Assembly (NCBI GenBank): GCA_026686845.1
Contig: JAIVEN010000015.1
Span: forward strand, 12,009,501 to 12,073,500
From: Adenanthera pavonina
Taxonomy: Eukaryota > Streptophyta > Magnoliopsida > Fabales > Fabaceae
Direction: 5' to 3'
Length of the DNA: 64,000 nucleotides
A program made the position numbers and the translations under genes. This document shows, piece by piece, positions 10,932 through 23,807 of this stretch; position 1 is the first letter of the stretch, and every line of letters begins with the position of its first letter. The notes beneath the pieces are model-generated. The model had not been told where the DNA came from. It did no database searches and worked only from the letters and a program-made list of their open reading frames with translations.

Positions 10932-11235
10932 TACTCCTATCATTCCAAAATGATTTTTTCTTTTGAGTTTTTTTTTTTCAAAATGATTGTCACTTTAGAA
11001 TTTCAACAATGCATTAACTATTTGTGTATAATTTTATTATTCATTAATTAATGAAAATTGTAAGAGTAAGTATGAGTGTATTAAGATTTTATAAATTTTA
11101 TTCAAATATAAGGGTATTTCAATATGATTTCATTAGTCTTTATTATAATTTAGGTTACTTAATAAGTAAGTTTTTTTTTTAATTTGCGTGCATAGTTATA
11201 TATAGATCGATAATCATTTTAAAATGAAGGGAGTA
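10932..11235. mobile_element. Stowaway-like MITE
   Basis: Imperfect terminal inverted repeats: the left end CTCCTATCATTCCAAAATGA pairs with the right end TCATTTTAAAATGAAGGGAG. TA flanks both ends, fitting a Tc1/mariner-type TA target duplication. About 300 bases, AT-rich, no ORF, so nonautonomous. Confidence 0.7.
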
Positions 11236-13689
11236 TTTTTTTTTTCTGTTTTAGTGAAAAAAACAAAGGGAGTATTATTTGATAGGCCATGAGTTTTGCT
11301 TCCCAGTTAACAGTGGCAAATTGATCAAGTACTTACAGAATTTGAAATTAAAAATTAAAAATTTCATATTTATCAAGGTATCTAACCATTGTCGGGTCTT
11401 GCGACGTTTTCTATACATAATAAGTGTACAAGGCTTGCGTACGGCTATTAGGTAAATCTACAGTTTGTTAATGCGTTGGCTAGTGATACATGTTAATTTA
11501 ATATTGAGTAGTAATTTGTGCATCAGAACCAGGCCATGTTCATGGTACTGCACAAAAACTTCACTATGACAGAAATATTGTCCCCGGAGGAACAGAATTT
11601 GAATTTCCCATAGGAAAGTTCACTTCTCAACGAGATCCTTCCAAGAGACACCAGCAGGAGAAGAGTTGATTTAGTAATGTTTTAGTTCGTGAATGAGATA
11701 ATAAATCAGTAAGAAGAGACGGGGAGAAAAGATAAGGTAGTATCCGCTTCTGTGAAACGCAGAGGATGGAGGCGACTTTTACTTATTCCATCTTTCTCTG
11801 TAAATTCTGCGGCTCTCTGTTTTATTGTGCTCTGCTTTTGATAGTGACCCCTGCCACCAATATTTGAATTTCTTGTCTTTAATTTAATGGGCAGTATTTT
11901 CAGTTGGGCATCATCAACGTGAATAGCGCTGAGACGTTGATCATTCATGTCTCTTACTACTGAAAATCAGATAAATAAATGATACTCTCGTCAACTTAGT
12001 AAGAACTTTTAATCTGTCTGATAAATTAGGGGGAAAAAAAGTGAAGTATTGCACTTTTTTTATTAGATAAAAAGGCTTCAAATCCTGAACTTCTTCCCAT
12101 TGATTTCAGTAAAGTGTCGTGTATACAACAATATTGTAACACAACTTTCACTTATTTTATCATCGTGTCCCACCATGCTTCATTGCTTTATTACATTGAG
12201 CACATTGAAAATATGCATAGCAAGTTGGCGATCTATAAAAATCCAAAAGCAACGCTATAAAGTGGGACACATTTGAAGGGAATGTGTTTGTCCTCAACCA
12301 CCCTCAACATATATGGTTCCCTCCACGTCCCATCACATATTAATTTATCTATATTCATATGCATGTTTTCCCACTTTTTTAAAGTTCTACTTCCACACAT
12401 CCATTTTATTGGCTTCCAGTGTTGATAATTCTCATGGCTCATGCTTCGGAAAAGGACCTCAACGCCCCCGTTTTGATTATTATAATGCTTAAGATCACCC
12501 ATCATTAATTCAAGTGGTTTACATCATAAACGAATTGTATTTTATATATACTTTTCAAACAACAATAATTCCTGCGTATATCAAAACCAGACAAAAGTAG
12601 TCGTCGTCAAAACGTTAAAACTATATATATACTAGCTGGCTTCATATTACCTTCAATTAGAGTGAAATTTTTTATATTTATATAGAGCACTCAATTACCA
12701 AGAGCAATGGTCAATATTTCTCCAATAATACTGATATGGTAAAAGTGTAACAAAATCATGTTCAATCCGCGTCGAATAAACGACCATAATAAGCAAAATC
12801 CAGTCAACGTTTCCGTGAAGCTTGACTGATTAATTAAATTGGATGAATCTTCATGTGCAAGTTAAACGAATGGCTTTTCATTACAATGCTGTTTTTCAAA
12901 TCACTGTCTCAAAGTTTTTCCATATAAGGTTGAACCGTAGGGTCCATCAAGATTCGAACAATTAAATTCCAGATTCTGCGTTATCTTATATATTTAAAAT
13001 AACTCCAAGCTGCTGCTTAGGGTATAGCCATATTATTACGAAATATGAAATTATGGATACTTTGGCAAATATATATACTGTCTGAATTTCTAGGGTTCTC
13101 ATAACTGTTCTTCAACATCACGATATAATAATAATAATAATAAATGTGCCCAATTATCTATTAGGTCGCTTGAGGTCCATGTTCAACCCCCAATAGGTCA
13201 TATTTTTAATCACTGTCCCAACAAGCACCATTTTTTACCCGACACAAACCAAGTGGGACGTAATTGCTTATCCATTTCTGATCAATTATTTCGGATAATT
13301 GCCACTCTTACCTATAAATTGGAGTATATTTATTAGAATCTTTGCTTACGTTTGTGATTCGGCCAACTATACCAGCAAAGCTATCGTTGATCTCTATTTC
13401 ACGATTGTCAGATTTGTTCATATCATAATTGATCACAATTTAAGTACAAAACGCTGTTTCGATTTTTAAAATAAGAAAGGACTTAATCCCTAAGTAAATG
13501 AAAAGAAAAATCAAATGTAGTATCAACACGCTCAACATACAATATAAAATTTATAACAAATGTCTAATTTACTTATAATAAGTGTTATTAACATTTTAGA
13601 AACATCGCCAATTGTCCAGAAAAATCAAAATCAGAAGATAAAATTATGATCATTAGATATTTTTTCTATGTAATATACGAGATACATAA
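11236..13689. other. intergenic, no recognised gene
   Basis: About 2.4 kb. Two minus-strand ORFs are seen, 11706-11948 (80 aa) and 12233-12505 (90 aa, with a Trp/Lys/His-rich middle such as ENYQHWKPIKWMCGS). I recognise neither, and nothing around them supports a gene model. An (AAT)n run lies at 13123-13142. Confidence 0.45.
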
Positions 13690-13957
13690 TACTCCCTCCG
13701 GTCCTATATATAGGATCTTTTATCCTGATTTTAAATATAAGATCATTTACAATATACGAGGTAATATTTATTATACATTTTTAGAAAAATATTCCTATTT
13801 AATGTATTCAATGAGAAAAAGAGAGAGATTAAATAAGGATAAATTTGAAAAAATATTGAAATTTTTGAAAAAATTGAGGTAGTTAATTAGTTTTAATTTC
13901 AATTCTTAATTCACGTGATTCGGTTAAAAGAGTCTTATATTAAGAAATAGTGGGAGT
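13690..13957. mobile_element. Stowaway-like MITE, CTCCCTCCGGTCC type
   Basis: Begins ACTCCCTCCGGTCCTATA and ends TTATATTAAGAAATAGTGGGAGT, imperfect inverted ends of about 30 bases with the CTCCCTCC terminus typical of Stowaway elements. The right TA flank is degraded to TG. A decayed relative lies at 45682-45903. The 78-aa ORF inside it is not a gene. Confidence 0.75.
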
Positions 13958-14996
13958 GATTTAGAACTAAATGTAGGCCCGTTTTAGAAGATTGTATTTA
14001 TTCTTTTAGCATTTAAAGTTTAAACCATCCTAAAATGTGTCGAAAAAAAAAAGAGAGATTGAATGAAACGAAATTGCATTAATTAAACCTAATAAAATAT
14101 ATGAAGGAATAATTGAAAAAATAAAAAGACAAACAAAAATTGTACCGTTTATGATTTATCAATGGTGCATATATATTTTATATTAATATATTGATATTGA
14201 CTGATGATTAGTAGTAATGATTTGAAGGAAGCCAGAGCTCACAAGTTCCACGCTTCCAGCTGTGAGTAATCCACGTGAACAGTAAAAAGCTTCGGACAAC
14301 TGGCAGAATAAAGATGAGTGAGTACTGCGTGATTATATAAAGGATATATGATGTATTGTTTGGTTATTTAATTAAATCCCCGTTCTCTCAAGGAAATCGA
14401 CGAGACAAACCGACCAATTTTCCAGCCGCAGAAACCAGAGACCACACAAATCAACTTGGTAACCATATTTTAATTAAAGATAGATATAGACTAGACAATG
14501 GTTTGTTGTACACATGCGGCTGACTCGCTATTTATATAATGCCCATTTTCCATTGTTAATTGTCAGTATAAAAGGAAAACAATATAGAAATCGAAAAATA
14601 ACTTCATATTCAGTATCAAATAATTATGACAATTACGCTTTTGATGTTAGTGCGAATTTTGAGTTTCCAAGTAAAATGATTTTTTTTTATTGCTGTTTCT
14701 TTTCAACCTAATATCGTGTTATTGCTTATGTCTCAATAGTGTCGTACAAAATATCAAGATTTAGTATTCACCCCATATTTTACATTGCTCATAACAACTT
14801 CGATATGAGCCACAATCAGACGATATAATTAGGTTGAATAAGGAAGTAGTAAATCAAAAGAAATTGCTATGAAAAAAACATCATTTTACACAAACCCAAA
14901 ATTCTTAGTAACATCAAATTAAAGCGTAATTGCGTAATCCGATCCTAGACAAGGGCGAAAGGGACATGCATCACACCATTTGTTCACCGCAGGGTG
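13958..14996. other. region downstream of the MYB gene
   Basis: AT-rich spacer with a more balanced patch at about 14220-14460. Its far end should contain the MYB 3' UTR. No coding region was recognised. Confidence 0.45.
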
Positions 14997-15695
14997 TTAA
15001 TGGAAACCCGAGTTATCGGAAAACGAGGAAGAAACGTATTCTCTGACTTCCCTGGCTATCACATCCCTCATCACACCCCAAAATCCAGCCGGCACATTCT
15101 CCGAACTCGGTCGGTGCTCAGCCGCCGCCCCGTTGGAGCCGGGTGGAGCGAGAGTCAACGCCGTCAACGGGTCATTTTCCGTTTCTAAGCCCATGTAGGG
15201 CTGCGCAGATCTGGGATTACTAAGAACCCTCTCGTTGGCAACACCCACACCTCCTCCCTCCGCCGGAGGCTGCCCTCTCACCTTTCTCTTGAGCGTGGAA
15301 TTCCAGTGGTTCTTCACCGCATTATCGGTCCGACCCGGAAGAAGCCGAGCAATGGTGGCCCACCGGTTACCGTACTGGGCATGAGCCGCTAGTATGGTGT
15401 CGTCCTCCTCTTGGGAAAATGGACGGTGCTCGACGCTTGGGCTCAGCTGGTTACACCATCTGAGGCGGCACGACTTGCCCGACCTTCCCTGAATGTAACG
15501 ACTAATCAAGGACCAGTTTCGCGGTCCATATCGTTCAACGAGGCGGGTCAAAACCCGGTCTTCTTCGGCACTCCAGGGGCCTTTGATTCTGTCTGGTTTG
15601 TCGTGATTCCTGGCGGGGTTGCTCGAAAAGGAAGAGCCTGAAGTGGAAGCGTCAGAGGAAGAAGTGGAAGAGGAGCATCTATTGATTGCTTCCAT
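14997..15695 (-). CDS. R2R3-MYB transcription factor, subgroup 22-like (MYB44/70/73/77 type)
   Basis: Nuclear DNA-binding regulator; subgroup 22 members act in abscisic acid, auxin and stress responses. One exon of 232 codons, as is usual for this subgroup. Residues 1-33 are Ser-rich. R2 is about 38-87 with Trp41, Trp61, Trp80, and R3 about 89-138 with Phe93, Trp112, Trp131. The R3 helix GRTDNAVKNHWNSTLKRK and the R2 to R3 junction CNQLSPSVEHRPFSQEEDD are diagnostic. The bHLH-binding signature is absent. Near the C-terminus residues 204-221 (FWGVMRDVIAREVREYV) match the subgroup 22 motif ending in EVRxYM. At 177-182 LTALTL sits where subgroup 22 has an LxLxL-type EAR repression motif; here the following residues are APPG, so the third leucine is missing. 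The coding region is much GC-richer than its surroundings. A TATA-like site lies 130 bases upstream. Confidence 0.93.
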   Translation of the reverse strand: MEAINRCSSSTSSSDASTSGSSFSSNPARNHDKPDRIKGPWSAEEDRVLTRLVERYGPRNWSLISRYIQGRSGKSCRLRWCNQLSPSVEHRPFSQEEDDTILAAHAQYGNRWATIARLLPGRTDNAVKNHWNSTLKRKVRGQPPAEGGGVGVANERVLSNPRSAQPYMGLETENDPLTALTLAPPGSNGAAAEHRPSSENVPAGFWGVMRDVIAREVREYVSSSFSDNSGFH

Positions 15696-15822
15696 TCAGA
15701 GTGAGAAGAAGGAAGAGGAAGGGCAGTGTTAGTGTTGAGGAAGAAATCACAAGAAAGGTGTGTTGGTGTAGTTGTGTTGGGATCGATAGTACTAAAGGCA
15801 AAGGGAATATGTTAAGGTTGGG

Positions 15823-15838
15823 TATATATATATAAATA
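15823..15838 (-). promoter_or_regulatory. candidate TATA box of the MYB gene
   Basis: On the minus strand this reads TATTTATATATATATA, about 128-143 bases upstream of the MYB ATG, a normal distance for a plant TATA box plus 5' UTR. Only position and composition support it. Confidence 0.45.
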
Positions 15839-17456
15839 AGGAGAGAGTGACACTGGTGCATGCACGGGTCAATGTGGAACGAGGTAAAGGTTGGCGAAGG
15901 AGGATATTTCCACGAAAGTGGCTTATGTAGAGTGGGTGGGTATGGGCCTCTCACTACTCACTATATACTATGCCTATATGCCTTGGTATGGTTGGAGCCA
16001 CCATGCTATATGCCTCACCCTAACCTGGTCTCGCTTTGTCGTCATCTGATTCTTTTACCATTTTGTCCTCTTTCAAATTCCTTCTCCCTTCAAGCCGAGC
16101 CCGAGCCCGAGCCCGAGCCGAGCCACTGTTTCGTAAAGTGACGTTCTAGACCACTTCAATTTTTTTTTTTTGTTCACTGAATGGATACAGCGATCGATTC
16201 ACGCCCAGTGATCACGTCGAAATGTAGATATCATAGTCCCAATGAAAGACAAGAAATTTTAGTGGAGCATGATGAATGAACGGCCACAGTAACTGTAGAG
16301 TTGATTAAGACAAGAACTTATGCAGAAAAGCTATATGTATATATGCGTACACACATTTTTTGCGTGAATGTACACACACATATAAAGTAAGTTTTATTTT
16401 TTATTTTTCACAATTTGTATAGGTGTGACTTGTGGTTTTATTGTGAATTTGGTGATTTTTGTTAAAAAGAAAGCAGTGGGTATGGTGGGTGATGTATGGG
16501 GAAAGGGTATAAAGGGGGATGTCTTCCATTAACGACAAGAGGGGAAGAGAATAATGAATTAGATTATACAGCAGAAGCGAAGCGTTTAAAACATGATATA
16601 TCAAAGGAAAGGTGAAGCTGGGGAACAATATATATTTAAATTAAATACTTAAGAAAGTAGGAACAAGTGGGGACACAGGAAGGGCCTATATGTTGACCAG
16701 TTTGAGGCGGGAGATACAGCTGGAACTGGATGTTTCCATATTGAAAAGGCCGACAGTTTTCTTGAGGAGGAGGAAAAAGGAGAGGCCTGATCAGTGATTT
16801 GTTAAAATAAGCCCAAGCCGCAGCTGTTGTATGACTTGAACATCCTCTTATCCACGTAGGAAGGCCCCACATCCAGGCTGTGAGAATCTCACGTGATTCT
16901 ACTCCCACTCCCACTCCCACTTTGACTTTCCCTCTCTTGTAATCTACCATTACTCCTTGGGCCCCCACTCTGCTCCCTCACTCTCCCTTCCTTCCTCCTT
17001 CCTTCCACAACATCCACACCATGACTTACTCGTAAGATATTAAATTGATGAAATAATTTTACAATAGAATAAATTAAAAAGATACTCCTAGTTTTCTAAC
17101 AATAAATTTAGAAAAATTACAAAAAATAAATAAACTAGCAAATAGCAATGAGGATTGAGGATAGGTGATAATAGTGCACGCGCTTGAAATGGAAGTAGGG
17201 AACGGAAGAAGGAGGGGGGTAGCCGCCCACGTGGCAAAATATTTATCGGGTTGTGGGCAGAGGTGTGATGGAGCTCTAGGGAGAAGCAGGTGGGCAGTTG
17301 ATGGATCACACAGCTGGCCCCAAATCGTCACGCACCGACTTGATTTACGACTGTGCTCTGGTCTTCCAACTTACAATGGCAAGCGGAGGTATTATAAATG
17401 GACCGGGCCATAGAATCCGTTGATCTATCGATTTAATATTCAATGATTAGATTGAG
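15839..17456. other. upstream of the MYB gene, no recognised gene
   Basis: Mixed-composition spacer including the MYB promoter side. It holds a CCCACT repeat (about 16902-16921) and short pyrimidine-rich tracts (about 16975-17010). Minus-strand ORFs at 16636-16968 and 17074-17331 show no family resemblance and are probably chance. Confidence 0.4.
16094..16124. repeat. (GAGCCC)n microsatellite
   Basis: Tandem hexamer, about four and a half units, ending in GAGCCGAGCC. GC-rich against an AT-rich background. Confidence 0.8.
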
Positions 17457-17960
17457 GTTCAATTAATTATAAATAAATTAATGTATTTTAAATAATATAG
17501 ATAAAAAATATAAAAAATTTTATTCATAATTATAAAATTAATATTTAATTTAGGGTGAAAAATAAATTTAATAATTTTTAATTTTATATAGCATATAAAA
17601 TTAAAAATATTATTAATAAATTTTACAACATAATATTAAAATATAAATTAATTAATATTCATCTACAATTAAATTTTAAATTTAAAATAGTCAATCAATA
17701 TTTTATTTTCATATTTTTATTAAGTAAATTTATTATTATTGATAATTAGGTATTATAATAATACTTATATAGTATTATAATATAACAAGAAAAATTTTTA
17801 GAAAAAATAATATTACTTAATACTAAAAATAATATTATTTTATCTTAAAAATAAAATAATATATTTAAATTTTTTTTTTAAAGTCATACTAGTTCAAACC
17901 AATTGAATCTATTCTAAACTTATTTAGTCTTTATCTATAGCTGAAATAAATAAAATATTA
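17457..17960. repeat. dispersed AT-rich repeat, copy 1
   Basis: Very AT-rich stretch collinear with 62868-63180. Shared runs include TTTTTAATTTTATAT, AATATTCATC(T/C)A(C/T)AATTA, AAAATAGTCAA and TATCATAATAATACTTATA-like sequence in the same order. No ORF. It is likely a nonautonomous element; this copy's ends are unclear, while the other copy has candidate inverted ends. Confidence 0.55.
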
Positions 17961-18971
17961 ATTTATAATTCAACTAGTCAAATAAGCGGATTTAGTTTTT
18001 AATACACTAATGGCAAATGAGTATACTAGTGCTACACTACAACCCAAAGGAGATTCATGTGTTTCCTGTCATACTCCAAACCCCAACAATAATTATGTAC
18101 ATACATGTACATAAATGGCTGGTGGTGCATTGGTGGGCCCTCCTTCATGACCGTGACACTGTTTATAGATATTCATATTTCATCAGGGAGATTGGTGAGA
18201 ATAATTTGATCATGTTTTGCCATCACCGGAGCCCACGCTGCCCCCTTCCTACCCTTTTGTCGGTCACATGGGTCCCACGGCATTCAATTTTTGGTCCGTG
18301 GGAGTGGGAACGTTGCTATTTTTCCTCCCTGCCCTCTTGTTTGGTTTGTTTTGTGCCATCTCTTCTGCTCTATCTTCCTCCCTATATTTTTCAACTCTGT
18401 CAGCCATGGCTCTTCCCTGGCATTATTTCCAATTTGGATAGTGTACGTACGGTCTAATCAAGCCGTGTCTTCCTCTTTCCCGACTGTTATCCATCCTGTT
18501 TTTAATTATATGCATCCATATTATTTTACGGTCACAATTGGTTTATTATAAATGACAATTGTTCTCTGATCTAATGTAAATTAAAGAAGTTAAACAAACA
18601 AAAATATCCTCTTCTGTTTATGTGGCTTGACCATCTTTCAACAAAACAAGAGTAAATATGCATGAATCAGCATCTTGCAGATAAATTAGGAGGAAAGTTC
18701 GTACTAGAGTTACCTCCTCAGCTCCTTAATATAACAGATAGTTAGAGAAATTTTTGTTCCGTATTTCAAAATACAAAAGACATATAAAATTTATCTGATA
18801 TATTTAATAATTTTTTAAAAAAATACTCCTAATTAAGATAATATATTTTTAATATAATTTATTTGTATTAATTGAATAATGAAAGAGTTATTAACATTAA
18901 ATGAGGGTATTTTTTAAAATATTATATTTTAGACAAACTTATTTTTTTTATCCATATAATTTTATCTTTTA

Positions 18972-19002
<31 letters not shown>

Positions 19003-21899
19003 AAGGAGTATATGAGTGGAGAGACCGCAGAGAATTATATGCCAGGCCAGCTCTGATGAGAGGCTCATAGATAAATTCTCGTCGCGCAACATAAATGATC
19101 TCCTATGGACCAATACCCAAAAAAGTTATCCGATAACCCCATCCTGACTTTTTTTTTTAATATGGTGCAATTAGAAAATAAGACCAGGAAAAAAATGGAT
19201 TTGATGCATTTTATTAGTTAATCAAAACATGGAAAATATATAATTTGATTAAAAATTATTATTATTGAACTTCTTTGCATATTTTTTGGGCCAAAATTTT
19301 CTTAGTATGTTGAATTTCAAAGTTTCACACCACTGTACTACTGCCCAATATTTATGCGATTATGGGACAGTCCTTTAAAGGTAAAAGAGGATACGAATCC
19401 ATCCCGATCTTCATATCTGGAGAAAACAATTTGATGTATCCTTAGATGTTATACCTTAATAAATCATTGAATTTTTCAACCCAACCCTATCTACTTGAGA
19501 AACTCTGGAAATGTAAAAAACTATTTGAAAAAAAAAACCTCATAAACAGTAATGTGATATTACTTATATCACTCACATTGAGCTTTGTGTTTTTTTTTTT
19601 GGCATCGAATGGGTCTAAAATATAGTTTTCCAAAATATTGAAACTGTTTAAATACATGAATCGATATAAAACTATGCTAAAAAAAATCTCTAATATTATT
19701 TAAATAATCAAGCAACATAACTTTCGTTTCAATTCAACAATTTAGAAAGTGAAAATTTGTGTTCTAAAAATCCTAGGCTTCATTTGGCTGTAAGAAAGAG
19801 GCTGAAAAGGAATGGGAAAAAAAAAACGGAATGATTCCACCATTTTAAGGGATTTCATTGCAATAAATCCTTCTTCTGCTGAAACCTCGTTCCCATATTT
19901 TAAGTAATGGTGGTCATTCCTTCCAAAATGAGAGGAATGAGCATTCCCACCGTGGAATGAGCTTGGGATGCCAAAAATACCCCAACCTTCTTCATTCTCT
20001 CCTTCCTCCTTCACCGGCACCATTGCCCCACCAAGGACGATGCTCGCAACTAATCTGATAAACTCGACTAACTCCCCTACTCTTCTTTTCATCTTCAACC
20101 ATATTTTCAGGAATGGTATTGCAAGCAAAGCAGGGGTTGGTAGATTGGACGCACCATCAGTGTCTTTAGAGGATCTTAAAACGGATTTGTGACCAAACAC
20201 TATAAAGAAAAAACAAAAAATTCTCAATATACTACAATTTAAAAAATATTTTTCAAAATGTTATAAAAATTAGATATTAACACCTAAGGTACTGAGAGTC
20301 TGAGATGTACTTGCTCAATTGTTTTTTTAATTCAATGGCTTCCATCATAGTATTACATGGGTCAGGCCTATAACCGGCACACCAAAAATTTTTTTTCCTT
20401 TTGTTGAATTCCTACCCTTTATTATTTCATTCTTCAAATTTTTGTTAATCTTTTCCTTTTTTTCTCAACCACACCAAAATAAATAAACATATATAAATTA
20501 TATAAATAATATATATTAAATAAAATAAATTAATTATACTAGTAAAATATATTCTTTAATATTGTTGAAATTATATAAATCTCATTATATTTTCAAAACA
20601 TATATTTTAATCAAGCTTTTATCATTATTAAGAAAATATATTTTTATTAATTAAAATTTATATTAATATACTGAATAATTATAAAAGTATAATATATTAC
20701 CCTTCATTCAATATTGCTAAAATTATGTAAATCTCCCTCTATTTTCAAAACATACATTTTAATCAAATTTTTAATTCTGCTATTGATGTAAACAAGAAGA
20801 ACAAGGGAGAGATAAAAAAATATGAGGGATAAAATAAATGAATACAAGACAGAGAAAAATATTACTGAAAAATCTTAAAATCAATAATTAAAAGTTTGAA
20901 TACAACTGAGTAATCAAGTTTTTCTTTATAGAATTTAAATTCTAATCTTATTAGAATTCTAACATAAGAAATCTCTTTTTAAATATTTATTTTTTAAATA
21001 AATAAATAAATATATTTATTTTGGTGTGGTGGGGGAAAGAGAAAAAGAATAACAAAAATTTGGAGAATGAAAAGATTTAACAAAAGAAAATAAAAAATTA
21101 GGGGGTAGGGGTAATATGGTCAGACTATGAAGATACCAAGATCTTTCCATTGAATTAAAAAAAATTGAGAAAGTACATATCAGTGCCTTAGACATCAAGA
21201 TCCAATTATTATAGCATCAGAAATATTTTTCAAGTTATAATATATTAAATTTTTTTTTTATAGTGCTGTGGTAAAAAAGCCACTTAAAACCTATTTGGTA
21301 CAAAATGGGAATTAGAATAAGAAAGTTTTCTCCCATAAACATGAGAAATTTTCTTTCTTATAAAGTTATATTGTTATCTAGTAAATATAACTTTTATAAT
21401 TTTCTCTATCTTTTCTTTTTTTTTCAAACTAGTTATGCATCCATGCATCTCACGAAATCCTTTAGAAATAAAAAAGTTTAGTGATATAATTATAATACAA
21501 TGATTTAGAGCAATCATATATTTATAAATAAAAATAAAAACATAAAATATATAATAAAAAATGTAACAAAATAAACATATAAATAAGAAATTTTTAAAGA
21601 TATATTAACATAAAATGCTATATCTAAAGAAAAAGAACCACGAAAAAAATGATCAGGATAAAAATGAAATAATATTGCTTAATATTATAAAGTGCCTTAT
21701 AAAAATAATTAAAAAAAACCTTTCAGAACCAAAGGGAATAATATATATTTGATGCTAAAAAATTTAATAATATATTTATTTGTTTAAGAATGATAAAAAA
21801 TGACTTACATGTAAGAAGAATTACATATCTCAAAAAGTAAAAGGACAATTAATATATATTTAATCAAATAAAAAATGCAAAGCTTTTTTTAGAAAAATA
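17961..21899. other. gene-free AT-rich region
   Basis: About 3.9 kb. ORFs at 18017-18551 (+) are overlapping frames of one patch with no family resemblance. The 161-codon minus ORF at 19742-20227 is not recognised: it lies in sequence whose edges (CTTCATTTGGCTG near 19789, GGAATGGGAAAAA) look like transposon-end motifs, so it may be a repeat. No gene is supported. Confidence 0.45.
18976..19002. repeat. (AT)n microsatellite
   Basis: About 13 uninterrupted AT units. Confidence 0.9.
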
Positions 21900-22595
21900 G
21901 GAAAAATTCTAAATAAATACTAAGGAAATAAAATATTTTCAAAAAACAATCACAAATTCACCTAATTCCTTAGAATTACCTTAAAACTACACAAGTTTGT
22001 AATTGAAATTAAAATTGGAAAGTAAAAAATAAAAACGTCATTTATGTAAATGATCCATTTGCAAGTGACAAAGGCTTATTTGCAAGTGATAACAATATAT
22101 TTACAACTAACAAGTACTCCCTCCGGTCCAATTTATAAGATGTTATTTTAAAATTTTATTTGATGCTATTTATAAGGTGTTAAGTTTTTTTTTCTTTTAA
22201 TTTTCTTCTTTACCCTTCCTTTAATGACTTTTTTTATCTCGTAAATTGTTTCAGTCTTTAATCAGTAGAGGTAAGATTGAAAGTTTATATTAACTTTTTA
22301 TAAATTCAATAGTATAATTATATCTCCTTAATACTTGTGTAATGAAAAATAACACCTTATAAGTGAGATCGAAGGAGTATTTATTTACAAGTGACACAAA
22401 TTCAAATGTAAATGATAAAATATCATTTACAAATATACTATTATTACTTCTAAATAAATTTGTATCACTTGCATGTGAAGATTATTTTTGTCTTTTTTCT
22501 TCCAATTATAAATCTCAGTTGTTTAATGGAATTAGGTAAATTAGTATTTCGGTTTTGGAAATATCTTATTTTCTTGATATTTATTAGAAATTTCC
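21900..22595. mobile_element. MITE with AAATTCTA..TAGAATTT-type ends, older host copy
   Basis: Starts GGAAAAATTCTAAATAAATA and ends TTCTTGATATTTATTAGAAATTTCC, imperfect inverted ends. The interior carries repeated TTTGCAAGTGA and TTACAAGTGA blocks shared with the element at 62326-62716, which has the same ends. This copy is longer because a Stowaway-like MITE (22115-22379) sits in its middle. No coding capacity. Confidence 0.65.
22115..22379. mobile_element. Stowaway-like MITE nested inside another MITE
   Basis: TA flanks, left end CTCCCTCCGGTCCAATTTAT, right end ACCTTATAAGTGAGATCGAAGGAG. The ends pair over about 33 bases with mismatches. The sequence on either side belongs to the 21900-22595 element, so this insertion came later. 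Confidence 0.78.
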
Positions 22596-23532
22596 CCAAA
22601 ACGTTATAAATCATATTTCAGTACAATTTTTGAGTTCTTTTTTATTTAATTAATCTAAGGACCATTATTGCTCGATGCGATCCAATGACAACTATAAATG
22701 GAAGCAAGCAAGTAGTATTCCTGGATTGGTGCTCTTTTTTTCCCAATTCTGGATTTGTACCCTTTTCACTCTTTAAGAAAAAAGACAATTTCAATAATAA
22801 AATTTACATTAAAAATGTGTTGCGACTAATTTTAATTAATTTGAGATTCAAATTTAAATTAAAAACTCTTCAAATAAATGTTACGACTCATATCAAGTGT
22901 TTATGAGCTATCTTTTTAAGATTAATGCCAATGTCATTATTACGTTAGAAAATTCAAAACTTTTGTAATCTTCATTTTAAAAATTCGATACGTTAAATTC
23001 TGAAACCCTAACAAATTAATTCAATTAGTCTGAGGCCAAAAAAAAAACAGATTCAGTTATTCATCATATCAATTATATTAATTTAATTATAAAAACTTTC
23101 AATCAATCAATTTTAATATTTGAGTTTCAAAATATTTTATTTAATTTAAAAATTTTTATAAATTAGTCAACTTTTAATTCAAATTGATAATGTGAAATGG
23201 AGGGCTAGCTTATAATTAACCGGTATAGTTTACAAAAACTTTTTATTAAATATGGTATACAATGATTTAAATAAGATAACTTTTAAGATGACTAATTTAA
23301 AAATATTATACAATAATTTAAATAACTTAATTCAAATCCTAATGAAATACTATCATGTAGTATGATTAATGCCATTAATGCGTATTTTAAAACTTGAAAA
23401 TTTAATTAGTTTATTAAATATGCTGACATAGCAAGCTGAATTTCTGTATATAAATTGGATCAATTGTTGATGAATATCTAGTTCAAAACATGAATAAGGT
23501 AATTTAATTAGTAGATTAAATAGTTTAATTAA
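22596..23532. other. AT-rich spacer
   Basis: No gene signal. The 73-codon + ORF at 22685-22906 is AT-driven and not recognised. Confidence 0.5.
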
Positions 23533-23807
23533 TACTCTCTTCATTTCAGTTTATAGTGTACTTTTATCTACCGCACACAGACCAAGACAATAATTACTAA
23601 CTAAAAAAATTTCTCATCTTTTCTCAAATTACCTTCATTAAATGCATTGGAAATGAAATATTTTAATAATAAATAAATATTTGGTCCTATTATTTAGGGG
23701 CAATTTTGAAAAGGAAAAAAAGTATACTACGTAATCTGTAAAGTACACTATATTATGAAACATAAATTTCTAAAAAAAGTATACTATATAGCGGGATCGA
23801 GAGAGTA
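23533..23807. mobile_element. Stowaway-like MITE, CTCTCTTCATTTCAG type
   Basis: TA-flanked. The left end CTCTCTTCATTTCAGTTTAT pairs imperfectly with the right end ATAGCGGGATCGAGAGAG, followed inward by matching AGTGTACTTTT and AAAAAGTATACT. About 275 bases, no ORF. Confidence 0.72.

Noticed and set aside
10450..10953. ORFs at 10450-10677 (-) and 10579-10953 (+)
   Set aside because: The first overlaps OSB exon 1 in another frame; the second is AT-rich noncoding sequence with no resemblance to a protein family.
12233..12505. 90-codon minus-strand ORF with Trp/His/Lys-rich peptide
   Set aside because: Looks less random than most, but I cannot tie it to a family or find neighbouring exons, so it is only noted in the intergenic entry.
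14220..14300. Possible microRNA precursor (GCTTCCAGCTGTGAG region)
   Set aside because: No known mature microRNA sequence recognised and no long stable foldback found by eye.
18017..18551. 146-codon + ORF with two overlapping ORFs in other frames
   Set aside because: All frames are open because of composition, the peptide is low-complexity hydrophobic, and there is no splice or homology support.
19742..20227. 161-codon minus-strand ORF
   Set aside because: Longest unexplained ORF in the gene-poor zone, but no family resemblance, and it sits in sequence with transposon-like edge motifs; both strands are open over the same patch.
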